Assembly (NCBI RefSeq): GCF_000708045.1
Contig: NZ_ANIE01000003.1
Span: forward strand, 186,001 to 250,000
Direction of reading: 5' to 3'
DNA from: Marinobacter nitratireducens
GTDB taxonomy: Bacteria; Pseudomonadota; Gammaproteobacteria; Pseudomonadales; Oleiphilaceae
Length of the DNA stretch: 64,000 bases
The position numbers were made by a program, and so were the translations under genes. Each line of letters opens with the position of its first letter. The stretch's first letter is position 1. The notes beneath the pieces were generated by a model that was not told the DNA's origin, made no database searches, and worked only from the letters and a program-made list of their open reading frames with translations. Below, in pieces: positions 1 through 6,766 of the stretch.

Positions 1-107
1 GGCGTCCCGCCGAAGCGCTCGCGCTTTATGAACGATACCAGTCGCTGGCTGAAGAGCCTGATCCCAGAATCGAGGACTGGATTTTCGATACCAGGAACCG
101 CTTATGA
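1..107 (+). CDS. C-terminal end of a TPR-like protein (partial)
   Basis: The third reading frame is open from the window edge to a TGA at 105-107 and gives about 34 residues. It contains a helical stretch with Ala/Leu/Tyr spacing typical of a tetratricopeptide repeat (AEALALYERYQSLAEEPDP). The stop overlaps the ATG of the next gene (ATGA at 104-107), so the two are translationally coupled. TPR proteins often accompany ExbB/ExbD/TonB-type operons, which fits the genes downstream. Only the tail is visible, so the family is inferred and weakly supported. Confidence 0.5.
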   Translation, partial: RPAEALALYERYQSLAEEPDPRIEDWIFDTRNRL

Positions 108-436
108 CCCATCGAGTGCAGCGCAGTGCGCCATGCAGGCTGCTGATACCGATCATAATCCTGCTGATCGCTGGCCAGACCGGTTATGCCTCGGAGCCGG
201 AGGTCGTTACGATCGAAGGCATAAAAGTCCGTGGTGATCAGGAAATGCCAACCGTGATGTACCTGGTGCCTTGGCAGGAACCAGTCGTTGATGGACTGGA
301 CGCGACCGATGAACGACTGATGATGGAGCCCGGTCACGAGGGGCTGGATCGCTATGAATTTCAGAGACGGGTTCGTTACCACCAGGTTTTCCGGGAGCAG
401 GCAGAAAGAACAAGCCAGGGACAGAGCCGGGATTGA
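104..436 (+). CDS. Small exported protein of the ExbB/ExbD operon
   Basis: A 110-residue protein I do not recognise. Residues 1-29 look like a Sec signal peptide: basic start, a hydrophobic core (LLIPIIILLIAG) and a likely cleavage site near YAS-E. The mature part of about 80 residues is rich in Glu, Arg and Met, has no cysteine and no repeat. It starts at the ATG that overlaps the stop of the TPR-like gene, and lies about 130 bp before the ExbB-like gene. Location suggests a periplasmic accessory of the motor system. That role is inference from context alone. Confidence 0.6.
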   Translation: MTHRVQRSAPCRLLIPIIILLIAGQTGYASEPEVVTIEGIKVRGDQEMPTVMYLVPWQEPVVDGLDATDERLMMEPGHEGLDRYEFQRRVRYHQVFREQAERTSQGQSRD

Positions 437-569
437 GAGCCAGATCACACAGTCACTGTGTCTGAGTGCAAGTTAAAACACTCTGCAACAAAGACTTTCC
501 CTTACTTACCCCCCGGGTCGTGGCGTCGCCTTAAACTGACCCAAAACATGGACCATGGAGTGCCCAGCA

Positions 570-1265
570 ATGATTGATACCGCCGCTCGTTTCTTTCAGG
601 AAGGTGGCTTTTTTATGTACCCGATAGCCGTCGTCCTGATCATCGGAGTGATTGTGGCGATTGAGCGCTTCGTCTACCTGTCTGCCCAGAAAATGACCAA
701 TCGCAGGGACTTTAACCGACTTCATCAGTTGATCGCCAAGAAGGAGTTGAAGGGAGCGCTGAATTACGCCCAGGAATCCGGAACCGCCATGGCGACCATG
801 ATTGGGTTCGGGCTGCAACGTCTGGCTCGTCGTCAGGGCCGCGAAGAAATCGAATACGCCATGGAGGAAGGGCTACTCGATGTCATGCCTCGTTTGGAAA
901 AACGGACACAGTATCTCGCGACACTGGCAAACATTGCCACGCTCCTGGGCCTCCTGGGAACCATTATCGGTCTGATATCCGCTTTTACTGCCGTAGCCGC
1001 AGCGGATCCTGCTGAAAAGGCGAGCCTGCTGTCCCAGAGCATTTCTGTTGCGATGAATACCACGGCGTTTGGATTGATGTCAGCCATTCCCCTGCTGGTC
1101 GTCCACTCGTTGCTACAGACCAAAACCAATGAAATTGTCGACAGTTTTGAAATGGCTGGCGTCAAGGTGCTTAACCTGCTGAGCGACGGCGCAGTGCCGA
1201 AGGCGACTGCCGCAAAAGCCAATGCTTCCGGGCAAATGGCAACACCGGCTGGGTCGCTCGCCTGA
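570..1265 (+). CDS. MotA/TolQ/ExbB proton-channel protein
   Basis: Inner-membrane stator subunit of an ExbB/TolQ-type proton-driven motor, 231 residues from the ATG at 570. That start is chosen because GGAG at 557-560 sits 9 nt upstream; an in-frame ATG at 555 is the alternative. Three transmembrane segments are visible at roughly residues 16-36, 118-142 and 159-183, with a long cytoplasmic loop between the first two. The second and third have the small-residue-rich pore pattern (LLGLLGTIIGLISAF, then NTTAFGLMSAIPLLV) of the family. Length is normal for ExbB. It is followed by two ExbD-type genes and a TonB-like gene in one operon. The energised partner is unknown. Confidence 0.93.
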   Translation: MIDTAARFFQEGGFFMYPIAVVLIIGVIVAIERFVYLSAQKMTNRRDFNRLHQLIAKKELKGALNYAQESGTAMATMIGFGLQRLARRQGREEIEYAMEEGLLDVMPRLEKRTQYLATLANIATLLGLLGTIIGLISAFTAVAAADPAEKASLLSQSISVAMNTTAFGLMSAIPLLVVHSLLQTKTNEIVDSFEMAGVKVLNLLSDGAVPKATAAKANASGQMATPAGSLA

Positions 1266-1289
1266 TCAGCAACGAAAAGGAAGTCAGCC

Positions 1290-1802
1290 ATGAGACGGAG
1301 ACATCGACGGCTAAAGAGTGATGCCGACCTGGACATCACGCCATTCATGAATCTGATGATCGTTCTGGTACCGGTGTTGCTCCTGAATATGGTGTTTGCT
1401 CATACCAGTGTTCTGGAGTTGAACTTTCCTACCGGTGAGAGTTCGTCTCAGGAGACTGAGGAGGATCTGCAAATCCAGGTTGTGATTCTGGACAATCGCC
1501 TGTTCATTGCAGACAACAAAGGCGGCGCCATAAAAGATATACCTGCCCGGGAAGGGCAGTACGACTTCGCCATGCTTAAAGACGTCATGAAGGAGCTGAA
1601 GCGCCGTGTCCCGGAAAAGCGGGACGTCGTCATTATGCCGTCGGGAGGCACTTCGTATCAGACGCTTGTGACGGTCATGGATACGGTCAGGTCCTATGAA
1701 ACCATGGTGGCAGGTGATGTCGTCGAGGCAGAGTTGTTCCCTGACATCTCACTGGGGGATGCGCCCGAGACATTTTCGGCCAGTGACGAGGTGAGGTCAT
1801 GA
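1290..1802 (+). CDS. ExbD/TolR-family protein 1, Asn in place of the key Asp
   Basis: A 170-residue ExbD/TolR homologue: short basic cytoplasmic N-terminus, one transmembrane helix at about residues 19-37, then a periplasmic domain. In E. coli ExbD and TolR the helix begins with an Asp (ExbD Asp25, motif PFID) that is essential for proton use. Here the aligned motif is PFMN, so the position is Asn21. The helix also holds a proline (residue 28). The RBS AAGGAAG precedes the ATG, and the stop overlaps the next ExbD gene. It probably forms a heterodimer with that second ExbD, which keeps the Asp. The family call is firm; the functional meaning of the substitution is inferred. Confidence 0.92.
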   Translation: MRRRHRRLKSDADLDITPFMNLMIVLVPVLLLNMVFAHTSVLELNFPTGESSSQETEEDLQIQVVILDNRLFIADNKGGAIKDIPAREGQYDFAMLKDVMKELKRRVPEKRDVVIMPSGGTSYQTLVTVMDTVRSYETMVAGDVVEAELFPDISLGDAPETFSASDEVRS

Positions 1803-2299
1803 AAGAATCCACCAAGGCCAGACGGCACAAGCGTCACTACCGTCGCAATAGGGCGCAGAGCAAAATGAATCTGGTGTCTCTGATGGATATTTTTACCATT
1901 CTGGTGTTCTTCCTGATGGTGAATTCCTCGTCGGAAGTTCAAGTCCTGACCCAGAACAATACCATTAAGCTTCCAGAATCTACTGCTGAGCAACGCCCGA
2001 AGGAAGTTCTGGCGTTGACCGTAACGGACCGTGACATACTCGTAAATGGACGGCTAGTTACGCAAAGAGCGGTTTTCCAGGCGTTCGAGGGGCAGGTTGA
2101 ACCTCTTTTAAAAGAGGAGCTGGAGTATCAGGCCAATCGATCGGAGGCGAAGGTGCCAGAGACCGGGCGGCCGATAACGATACTGGCTGACCGGGAGCTG
2201 CCGTACGACCTACTCAAGAAGATCATGTCCACCTGCGTGGAGGCAGGCTACGCGGCTATTTCCCTGGCAGTGAGTCAGCAAGCAGAGCAGGGAGCCTGA
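1799..2299 (+). CDS. ExbD/TolR-family protein 2, Asp retained
   Basis: A second ExbD/TolR homologue of 166 residues, starting at an ATG that overlaps the stop of the first (ATGA, 1799-1802), with GAGGT as RBS. The N-terminus is strongly basic (about 12 Arg/Lys in the first 22 residues), then comes a helix at about residues 24-42 with Asp30 in the place of the proton-carrying Asp (LMDIFTILVFFLM). The periplasmic part has the usual ExbD pattern ending with a conserved region around PITILADRELPYDLL. Because the first copy has Asn at this position, the two proteins should not be interchangeable. Confidence 0.93.
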   Translation: MKESTKARRHKRHYRRNRAQSKMNLVSLMDIFTILVFFLMVNSSSEVQVLTQNNTIKLPESTAEQRPKEVLALTVTDRDILVNGRLVTQRAVFQAFEGQVEPLLKEELEYQANRSEAKVPETGRPITILADRELPYDLLKKIMSTCVEAGYAAISLAVSQQAEQGA

Positions 2300-2303
2300 G
2301 TTC

Positions 2304-3275
2304 ATGGATTATCGGTACGGACTGCCCTGGAACCGCGAGCAAGGTGAGCGTAAGCGGCTGACAGCGATTTCTTTGATCATCGTTCCCCTGTTTCTGGGTT
2401 TTGGGGCTTACGTAACACTTGTGGACGTGCCTGAACAGGATCGTAAAGAAAAGGAAGCTCTGCCGCCGCAGCTGGCGAAGCTCATCGTTCAGAAGAAAGA
2501 ACCGCCGAAACCTGTGCTCCCGGAGCCAAGGCCCGAGCATAAGCAACCAGAACCTGAAGAAAAACCGGAATCCCGGATGGTGCGGGAACCCAAACCCGTG
2601 TTACCGCAACCTGAACCCAAGGTGGCTGAAAAAACAGCGGAGCCCGAGCCCCAGAGAGTCGAGAGAGCGCGAGAGAAGGCAAGAAACAGCGGGATTCTCG
2701 CCATGGGCAGTGAGCTGGCAAGGTTGAGCAACCTGGCAGACTCGGTAAAGCTTGATACGCCGGTCACCAAGACGTCGGAGCCCGTGGCAAAATCAACGCC
2801 TGACACACTGGCTCAGAGGGCGAACGCCAAGACCAGTAGTGCGGGCGTTGATGAAACACGGCTCAAGCGGGAAGCCGGTCAGGTCGCCCTGGCTGAGCGT
2901 CAGCGGGCTGAAATCGCTGAGGCTGAGCGAGTCGCAGTGGCCAAAGACGTCGCGCGCAGAAAAGCTCAGGAAGTGGCGAACAAAACTCGGAGCAAGGAAG
3001 ATCTGAGGCGCACCATGGATGCCAATAAGTCCGCAATCTACAGCATTTATAACCGGGAGCTACGCAGAAAACCCTCTTTGCGTGGCAGTATCACGCCGGA
3101 GCTGGTCATTGAAGAGAATGGGGCGGTGTCCAGTTGTTCCGTGGTGGAATCTACCCTCAATGAGCCCCGGCTCGAGCGCAAGATATGCAGTCGCCTGCGC
3201 CTGGTTGATTTCGGCGCGAGACCTGGTGTGGACAAGACCCGCATCCGGTACCCTATTGAACTGCTACCGGGCTGA
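2304..3275 (+). CDS. TonB-like protein with AgmX/PglI C-terminal domain
   Basis: A 323-residue protein with TonB-like architecture: cytoplasmic start, one membrane helix at about residues 20-41, a Pro/Glu/Lys-rich linker (about 50-120), a charged helical region (about 185-235) and a C-terminal domain (about 240-322) that matches the AgmX/PglI pattern, with I-YNREL-R-P-LRG, V-EENGAV and two Cys. AgmX is known from Myxococcus gliding, where it works with TolQ/TolR-type motors. Start ATG 2304 has GGAG upstream. It is the last gene of the operon and is the likely mechanical effector. Its outer-membrane or wall target cannot be read from the sequence. Confidence 0.85.
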   Translation: MDYRYGLPWNREQGERKRLTAISLIIVPLFLGFGAYVTLVDVPEQDRKEKEALPPQLAKLIVQKKEPPKPVLPEPRPEHKQPEPEEKPESRMVREPKPVLPQPEPKVAEKTAEPEPQRVERAREKARNSGILAMGSELARLSNLADSVKLDTPVTKTSEPVAKSTPDTLAQRANAKTSSAGVDETRLKREAGQVALAERQRAEIAEAERVAVAKDVARRKAQEVANKTRSKEDLRRTMDANKSAIYSIYNRELRRKPSLRGSITPELVIEENGAVSSCSVVESTLNEPRLERKICSRLRLVDFGARPGVDKTRIRYPIELLPG

Positions 3276-3278
3276 CGT

Positions 3279-3317
3279 GATGTCCCGGCGCCACGTGGTG
3301 GGTGGTGCCGGGGCATC
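3279..3317. terminator. Long hairpin between convergent genes
   Basis: Arms 3279-3294 and 3302-3317 form a 16-bp stem (14 Watson-Crick pairs plus two that become G-U or A-C depending on the strand read) around a 7-nt loop. It lies between the end of the AgmX-like gene (3275) and the end of phaC (3321, minus strand). Neither side has a T run, so it is not a classical intrinsic terminator. It may block read-through or protect 3' ends of both transcripts. Confidence 0.55.
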
Positions 3318-3320
3318 ATC

Positions 3321-5123
3321 CTAGGCCTTGGCGGCCTCAGCTGCCCTCACTTTTACGTAGCTGCCCGGCGCGTCCTCAATAGCTTTGAGTTTGCCGTCAC
3401 CAGGGATTCGGGCCTCTATGGGTTCTCCCATATACTGCTCGAGCCATTCAAGCCAGTGGGGCCACCAGGAGCCCGGTTGGTGCTCGGCCTGAGCGAGCCA
3501 TTCATCCGAGTCTGCGGGCAGGCTTCCGTTCGTCCAGAAGCCATACTTTTCCTTGTACGGTGGGTTGATGACACCGGCAATATGGCCCGAGCCGGAAAGC
3601 ACAAACCGGACATCGCCACCGTGGACACATGCACCTTTGTAGGTTGTCTTCCACTTGGCGATGTGATCCTGGCGTGCTGACAGAAAGAACGACGGGATCG
3701 TGATTTCTGACAGATCAATTGACTCACCCGCCAAGGTTAAAGAGTTCGGCTGAACGAGCCGGTTGTTCAGGTACATCTCCCGGAGGTAAAAGCTGTGCAT
3801 TTTCGCCGGGAGGTTCGTGCCATCGGTATTCCAGTAAAGCAGGTCGAACGCTTTCGGCTTTTCGCCCTTGAGGTAGTTGTTCGTCCAGAATGACCAGAAC
3901 AACTCATTCTCCCGCAGTAGATTGAATGTGAAGGCCATGGCTCGACCATCCAGGTATCCCTTGCGTTTGAGCATGCGCTCGATACCGCGGATGGAGTGAT
4001 CGTTGATGAAGACACCAATGCCGCCCGGGTCAGAAAAGTCCAGCAGGGTTGTCAGGTAGGTCGCGCTGATCACCCGGTTCTGTTTCCGTTTTTCCAGCCA
4101 GGCAAGGGTTGATCCTAACAGCGTGCCACCAATGCAGTAGCCGATCACATTCATCTTCTCTTCGCCGGTGGCTTGTGTGACGGCATCCATTGCCTCCAGC
4201 GGTCCCTGTGTCATGTAGTCGTCCCAGCTCTTATCGCGCAGAGAAGGGCCCGGATTGCGCCAGGAAATAATAAAGACTGTTTGTCCCTGATCGACCAGCC
4301 ATTGAATGAATGAGTTTCGGGGAGCCAGGTCCAGAATGTAGTACTTGTTGATCCAGGGGGGGACGATGAGTACCGGAACACGAGCGACCGATTTGGTCGT
4401 CGGTGAATACTGGATCAACTGCATCAACTCATTCTGGTAGACCACTTTTCCCGGTGTTGTGGCGAGGTTGCGACCTACCTCAAACGCGGAGCGATCCGTC
4501 ATGCCGACGTTGAACAGCGATGGGTTTTGGCGCAGATCCTCCATCAGTTGTTGCGTACCCTCGAGCAGATTCATGCCCTTGCGCTCCCAGGTGATTCTGA
4601 GAACTTCCGGGTTGGTGGCGGGAAAGTTCGAGGGTGACAGGGCACTGGTCAGTTGGCGGGCATAGAAGGCCATCTGATCTCGGTTCGCTGAGGGCAGGGC
4701 GCTCATGTCGCCCACCCAGTCGAGAAATGCGCGGGAATTGATCAGGTAGGCCTGGTGGAGTACGTCGAAGGGCAGAGAGCTGCGCCAGTCCTCCGCCATG
4801 AAGCGACGGTCGTCCGGGGCGGGAAGAGCAACGGGATCGCGCTCCCTTCCCATCAAGCGGGCAAGCGTGTAGGCGCCCAGGGCCAGGTGCTTTCGCGCCA
4901 GGTTGATTTCCGCATTGGCGAATCTGACAGGATGCATCAACAGGTCTTCGGCCATGGCCCGGTAGGCGTCGGACATTTCGTTGATGGTGGACAGTTTGGC
5001 GGCATCAATGACGCCGGTATCGCCAAACCATTCTTCCAGTTGATGCTGCCCCCGGTGAACATTGTGTTCAAAGGCTTCAACCAGACGGTTCGCGGTTGAG
5101 CTCAGAAATTCCATGCCGAACAT
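3321..5123 (-). CDS. phaC: Class I poly(R)-hydroxyalkanoic acid synthase
   Basis: Polymerises (R)-3-hydroxyacyl-CoA into polyhydroxyalkanoate granules in the cytoplasm. 600 residues, the usual size of class I PhaC. The lipase-like box GYCIGG places the catalytic Cys at residue 330; a Trp just after the conserved PPWINKYYILDL segment (about 255-265) and the late SARQDHIAKW (Asp) and GSGHIAGVINPP (His) motifs complete the expected active site. The start at 5123 has AGGGA upstream; an ATG three codons later is possible. It follows a phasin gene on the same strand with a hairpin in between, so the two probably form a granule operon. No phaA, phaB or phaR is seen here. Confidence 0.97.
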   Translation of the reverse strand: MFGMEFLSSTANRLVEAFEHNVHRGQHQLEEWFGDTGVIDAAKLSTINEMSDAYRAMAEDLLMHPVRFANAEINLARKHLALGAYTLARLMGRERDPVALPAPDDRRFMAEDWRSSLPFDVLHQAYLINSRAFLDWVGDMSALPSANRDQMAFYARQLTSALSPSNFPATNPEVLRITWERKGMNLLEGTQQLMEDLRQNPSLFNVGMTDRSAFEVGRNLATTPGKVVYQNELMQLIQYSPTTKSVARVPVLIVPPWINKYYILDLAPRNSFIQWLVDQGQTVFIISWRNPGPSLRDKSWDDYMTQGPLEAMDAVTQATGEEKMNVIGYCIGGTLLGSTLAWLEKRKQNRVISATYLTTLLDFSDPGGIGVFINDHSIRGIERMLKRKGYLDGRAMAFTFNLLRENELFWSFWTNNYLKGEKPKAFDLLYWNTDGTNLPAKMHSFYLREMYLNNRLVQPNSLTLAGESIDLSEITIPSFFLSARQDHIAKWKTTYKGACVHGGDVRFVLSGSGHIAGVINPPYKEKYGFWTNGSLPADSDEWLAQAEHQPGSWWPHWLEWLEQYMGEPIEARIPGDGKLKAIEDAPGSYVKVRAAEAAKA

Positions 5124-5154
5124 AGGTGATCCCTGACGTAATAAGGAATGATGT

Positions 5155-5177
5155 CGGTAAGGGCGAGGCCCTTACCG
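5155..5177. promoter_or_regulatory. Perfect hairpin between phasin and phaC
   Basis: A perfect 10-bp stem (5155-5164 with 5168-5177) and a 3-nt loop lie in the 71-bp gap between the phasin stop and the phaC start on the minus strand. There is no following T run. A structure like this between a very abundant granule protein and the polymerase could cause partial termination or stabilise the upstream message, giving more phasin than synthase. This role is inferred. Confidence 0.5.
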
Positions 5178-5194
5178 TAAATCAGGCGTGGTCT

Positions 5195-5545
5195 TCAGGC
5201 GGCGTTGTTTTTGCTGTCGCCGTCTGTGTTTGCGGGCTCTTCCGGCGTATCAGTCTGTGCGCTAAACGCTTTCTGCAATTCCTGGCGCGTTTCAGAAAAA
5301 TAGTCCTGCCATTGTTTCCAGTCAGAGTTGAACTGCTCGCTCAGGGACTTGAGTGTTTCTGCCTGGTCGCCAGTGACGTTTTTGAGACTATCCAAATCCT
5401 TTACATCAGAGATCTTGCGAGCCTGGTCCATGGCAACGTCGGCATAGCGACGGAATGCGTCCATCTGCATTTCTGCAGCTTTGCTGAACTGGGTCATCAG
5501 TGTTTCGTTCAGTCGGTTCATACGTTCAATCATTTCATTGGTCAT
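5195..5545 (-). CDS. Phasin family protein
   Basis: Small granule-surface protein of 116 residues, predicted to be nearly all alpha helix, with the heptad-like amphipathic pattern of phasins (MIERMNRLNETLMTQFSK, then KDLDSLKNVTGDQAETLKSL) and a charged, Asn/Asp-rich tail. The ATG at 5545 is chosen because AAAGGAGCT sits just upstream; an in-frame start at 5578 would add 11 residues with no RBS. It is directly upstream of phaC on the same strand, which supports a role in PHA granules. The phasin family is diverse, so the assignment rests on helical pattern plus context. Confidence 0.85.
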   Translation of the reverse strand: MTNEMIERMNRLNETLMTQFSKAAEMQMDAFRRYADVAMDQARKISDVKDLDSLKNVTGDQAETLKSLSEQFNSDWKQWQDYFSETRQELQKAFSAQTDTPEEPANTDGDSKNNAA

Positions 5546-5701
5546 CGATACAGCTCCTTTGTGTTGACGGTTGTACACTTTTTATTCTGCACTAAGTTTC
5601 ATTGCGTGATTTTGACAGGCATCAAGCCGGGGTTCGGCTTATGATTTAGTGTATGCCTGAGTCGCAATGTGCGAATGCAATGGCGTAACTGGAGATGTGT
5701 T

Positions 5702-6022
5702 ATGACCAACCGGAAATCGGAACTGGAAACACTCAGAGCGGACCTCAAGGCACGACTGGCCCGTTATGAGGCCCATCAGCGCCGGGAAGACGGCGCTCTG
5801 GAGAAGGATTTTGAGGAGCAGGCCACCCAGACTCAGAACGATGAAGTCGTTGATTCCCTGGAGACGGAAACCAGAGACGAGCTGAGTCAGATTGAGCATG
5901 CGCTGGAACGGATCGAGCATGGTCTTGGTGACAGCTGCGAATCCTGCGGTGAACCCATAGACCCAAGGCGGCTTCAGGTCTTGCCCTATACAACGTTGTG
6001 CGTCGACTGTGCCGGTGACTGA
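5702..6022 (+). CDS. TraR/DksA-type zinc-finger protein
   Basis: A 106-residue protein with a coiled-coil-like N-terminal half (about residues 3-65) and a C-terminal four-cysteine zinc finger ([13 protein letters not shown] ... LCVDC). It resembles the short DksA/TraR family, which binds the RNA polymerase secondary channel and tunes transcription. It lacks the longer coiled coil of full DksA, so its action may differ. ATG 5702 has GGAG 7 nt upstream and is preferred over an in-frame start at 5669. It is divergent from the phasin and ends 20 bp before the ABC transporter genes. Confidence 0.85.
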   Translation: MTNRKSELETLRADLKARLARYEAHQRREDGALEKDFEEQATQTQNDEVVDSLETETRDELSQIEHALERIEHGLGDSCESCGEPIDPRRLQVLPYTTLCVDCAGD

Positions 6023-6042
6023 ACCCTCAGCCTAAACCATGG

Positions 6043-6762
6043 ATGGCCGTGATGAACCGGGAGCTGGTATTCCAGACACGAGGACTCACCAAGATCTATG
6101 ATCAGGGGGAGGTAGAGGTCCGTGCCTTGCGTGGTGTGGACCTTGATCTTTATGCCGGAGAGCTGGTGGTGATGCTGGGTGCATCCGGGTCAGGCAAATC
6201 CACGTTGCTGAATATCCTCGGTGGCCTCGATGTCCCGACCGGGGGTGAGGTGCGTTACCGGGATGTGGATCTCAGTAACGCCGATGATCGAGCGCTGACC
6301 CGTTATCGGCGCGATCACGTCGGTTTTGTGTTCCAGTTCTACAATCTCATCCCCAGCCTCACGGCCCGAGAGAATGTCGCCGCGGTCACTGAAATAGCCC
6401 GCTCGCCGATGACACCTGAGAGCGCCCTGGACCTGGTTGGTCTCGGCAACCGGATGGATCATTTTCCGGCCCAGTTGTCCGGCGGTGAACAGCAGCGCGT
6501 CGCCATTGCCAGAGCCGTCGCTAAACGGCCTGAGGTCTTGTTGTGTGACGAGCCCACAGGCGCTCTGGATTCGACCACCGGTGTGTTAGTTCTGGCAGCC
6601 CTGGAAAAGGCGAATCGGGAGACTGGTACGACCACCGTGATCATTACCCACAATGCGTCGATCGCCGGCATGGGCGACCGGGTTATCACGCTTTCCGACG
6701 GCAATATCAGTGGCGAGCAACGTAATCTCCGGCGCCAGGATCCCACGAGCCTTACCTGGTGA
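6043..6762 (+). CDS. ABC transporter ATP-binding protein (MacB/LolD type)
   Basis: A 239-residue ATPase of the MacB/LolD class. Walker A is GASGSGKST (about residues 47-55), the Q-loop is in FQFYNL, the signature is LSGGEQQR (about 145-152), and Walker B is [19 protein letters not shown] after Walker B is typical of this class. It drives the FtsX-type permease encoded 4 bp downstream. With the HlyD adaptor that follows, it probably powers export from the inner membrane or periplasm. An alternative ATG lies at 6052. The substrate is not readable. Confidence 0.94.
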   Translation: MAVMNRELVFQTRGLTKIYDQGEVEVRALRGVDLDLYAGELVVMLGASGSGKSTLLNILGGLDVPTGGEVRYRDVDLSNADDRALTRYRRDHVGFVFQFYNLIPSLTARENVAAVTEIARSPMTPESALDLVGLGNRMDHFPAQLSGGEQQRVAIARAVAKRPEVLLCDEPTGALDSTTGVLVLAALEKANRETGTTTVIITHNASIAGMGDRVITLSDGNISGEQRNLRRQDPTSLTW

Positions 6763-6766
6763 GTAC

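Noticed and set aside
1..237. A frameshift between the first frame and the small exported protein
   Set aside because: The TPR-like frame ends in a clean stop that overlaps the next ATG, a normal coupled pair.
5612..5645. A sigma-70 promoter for the DksA-like gene (TTGACA and TATGAT)
   Set aside because: The spacer is 22 bp, too long for normal sigma-70 use.
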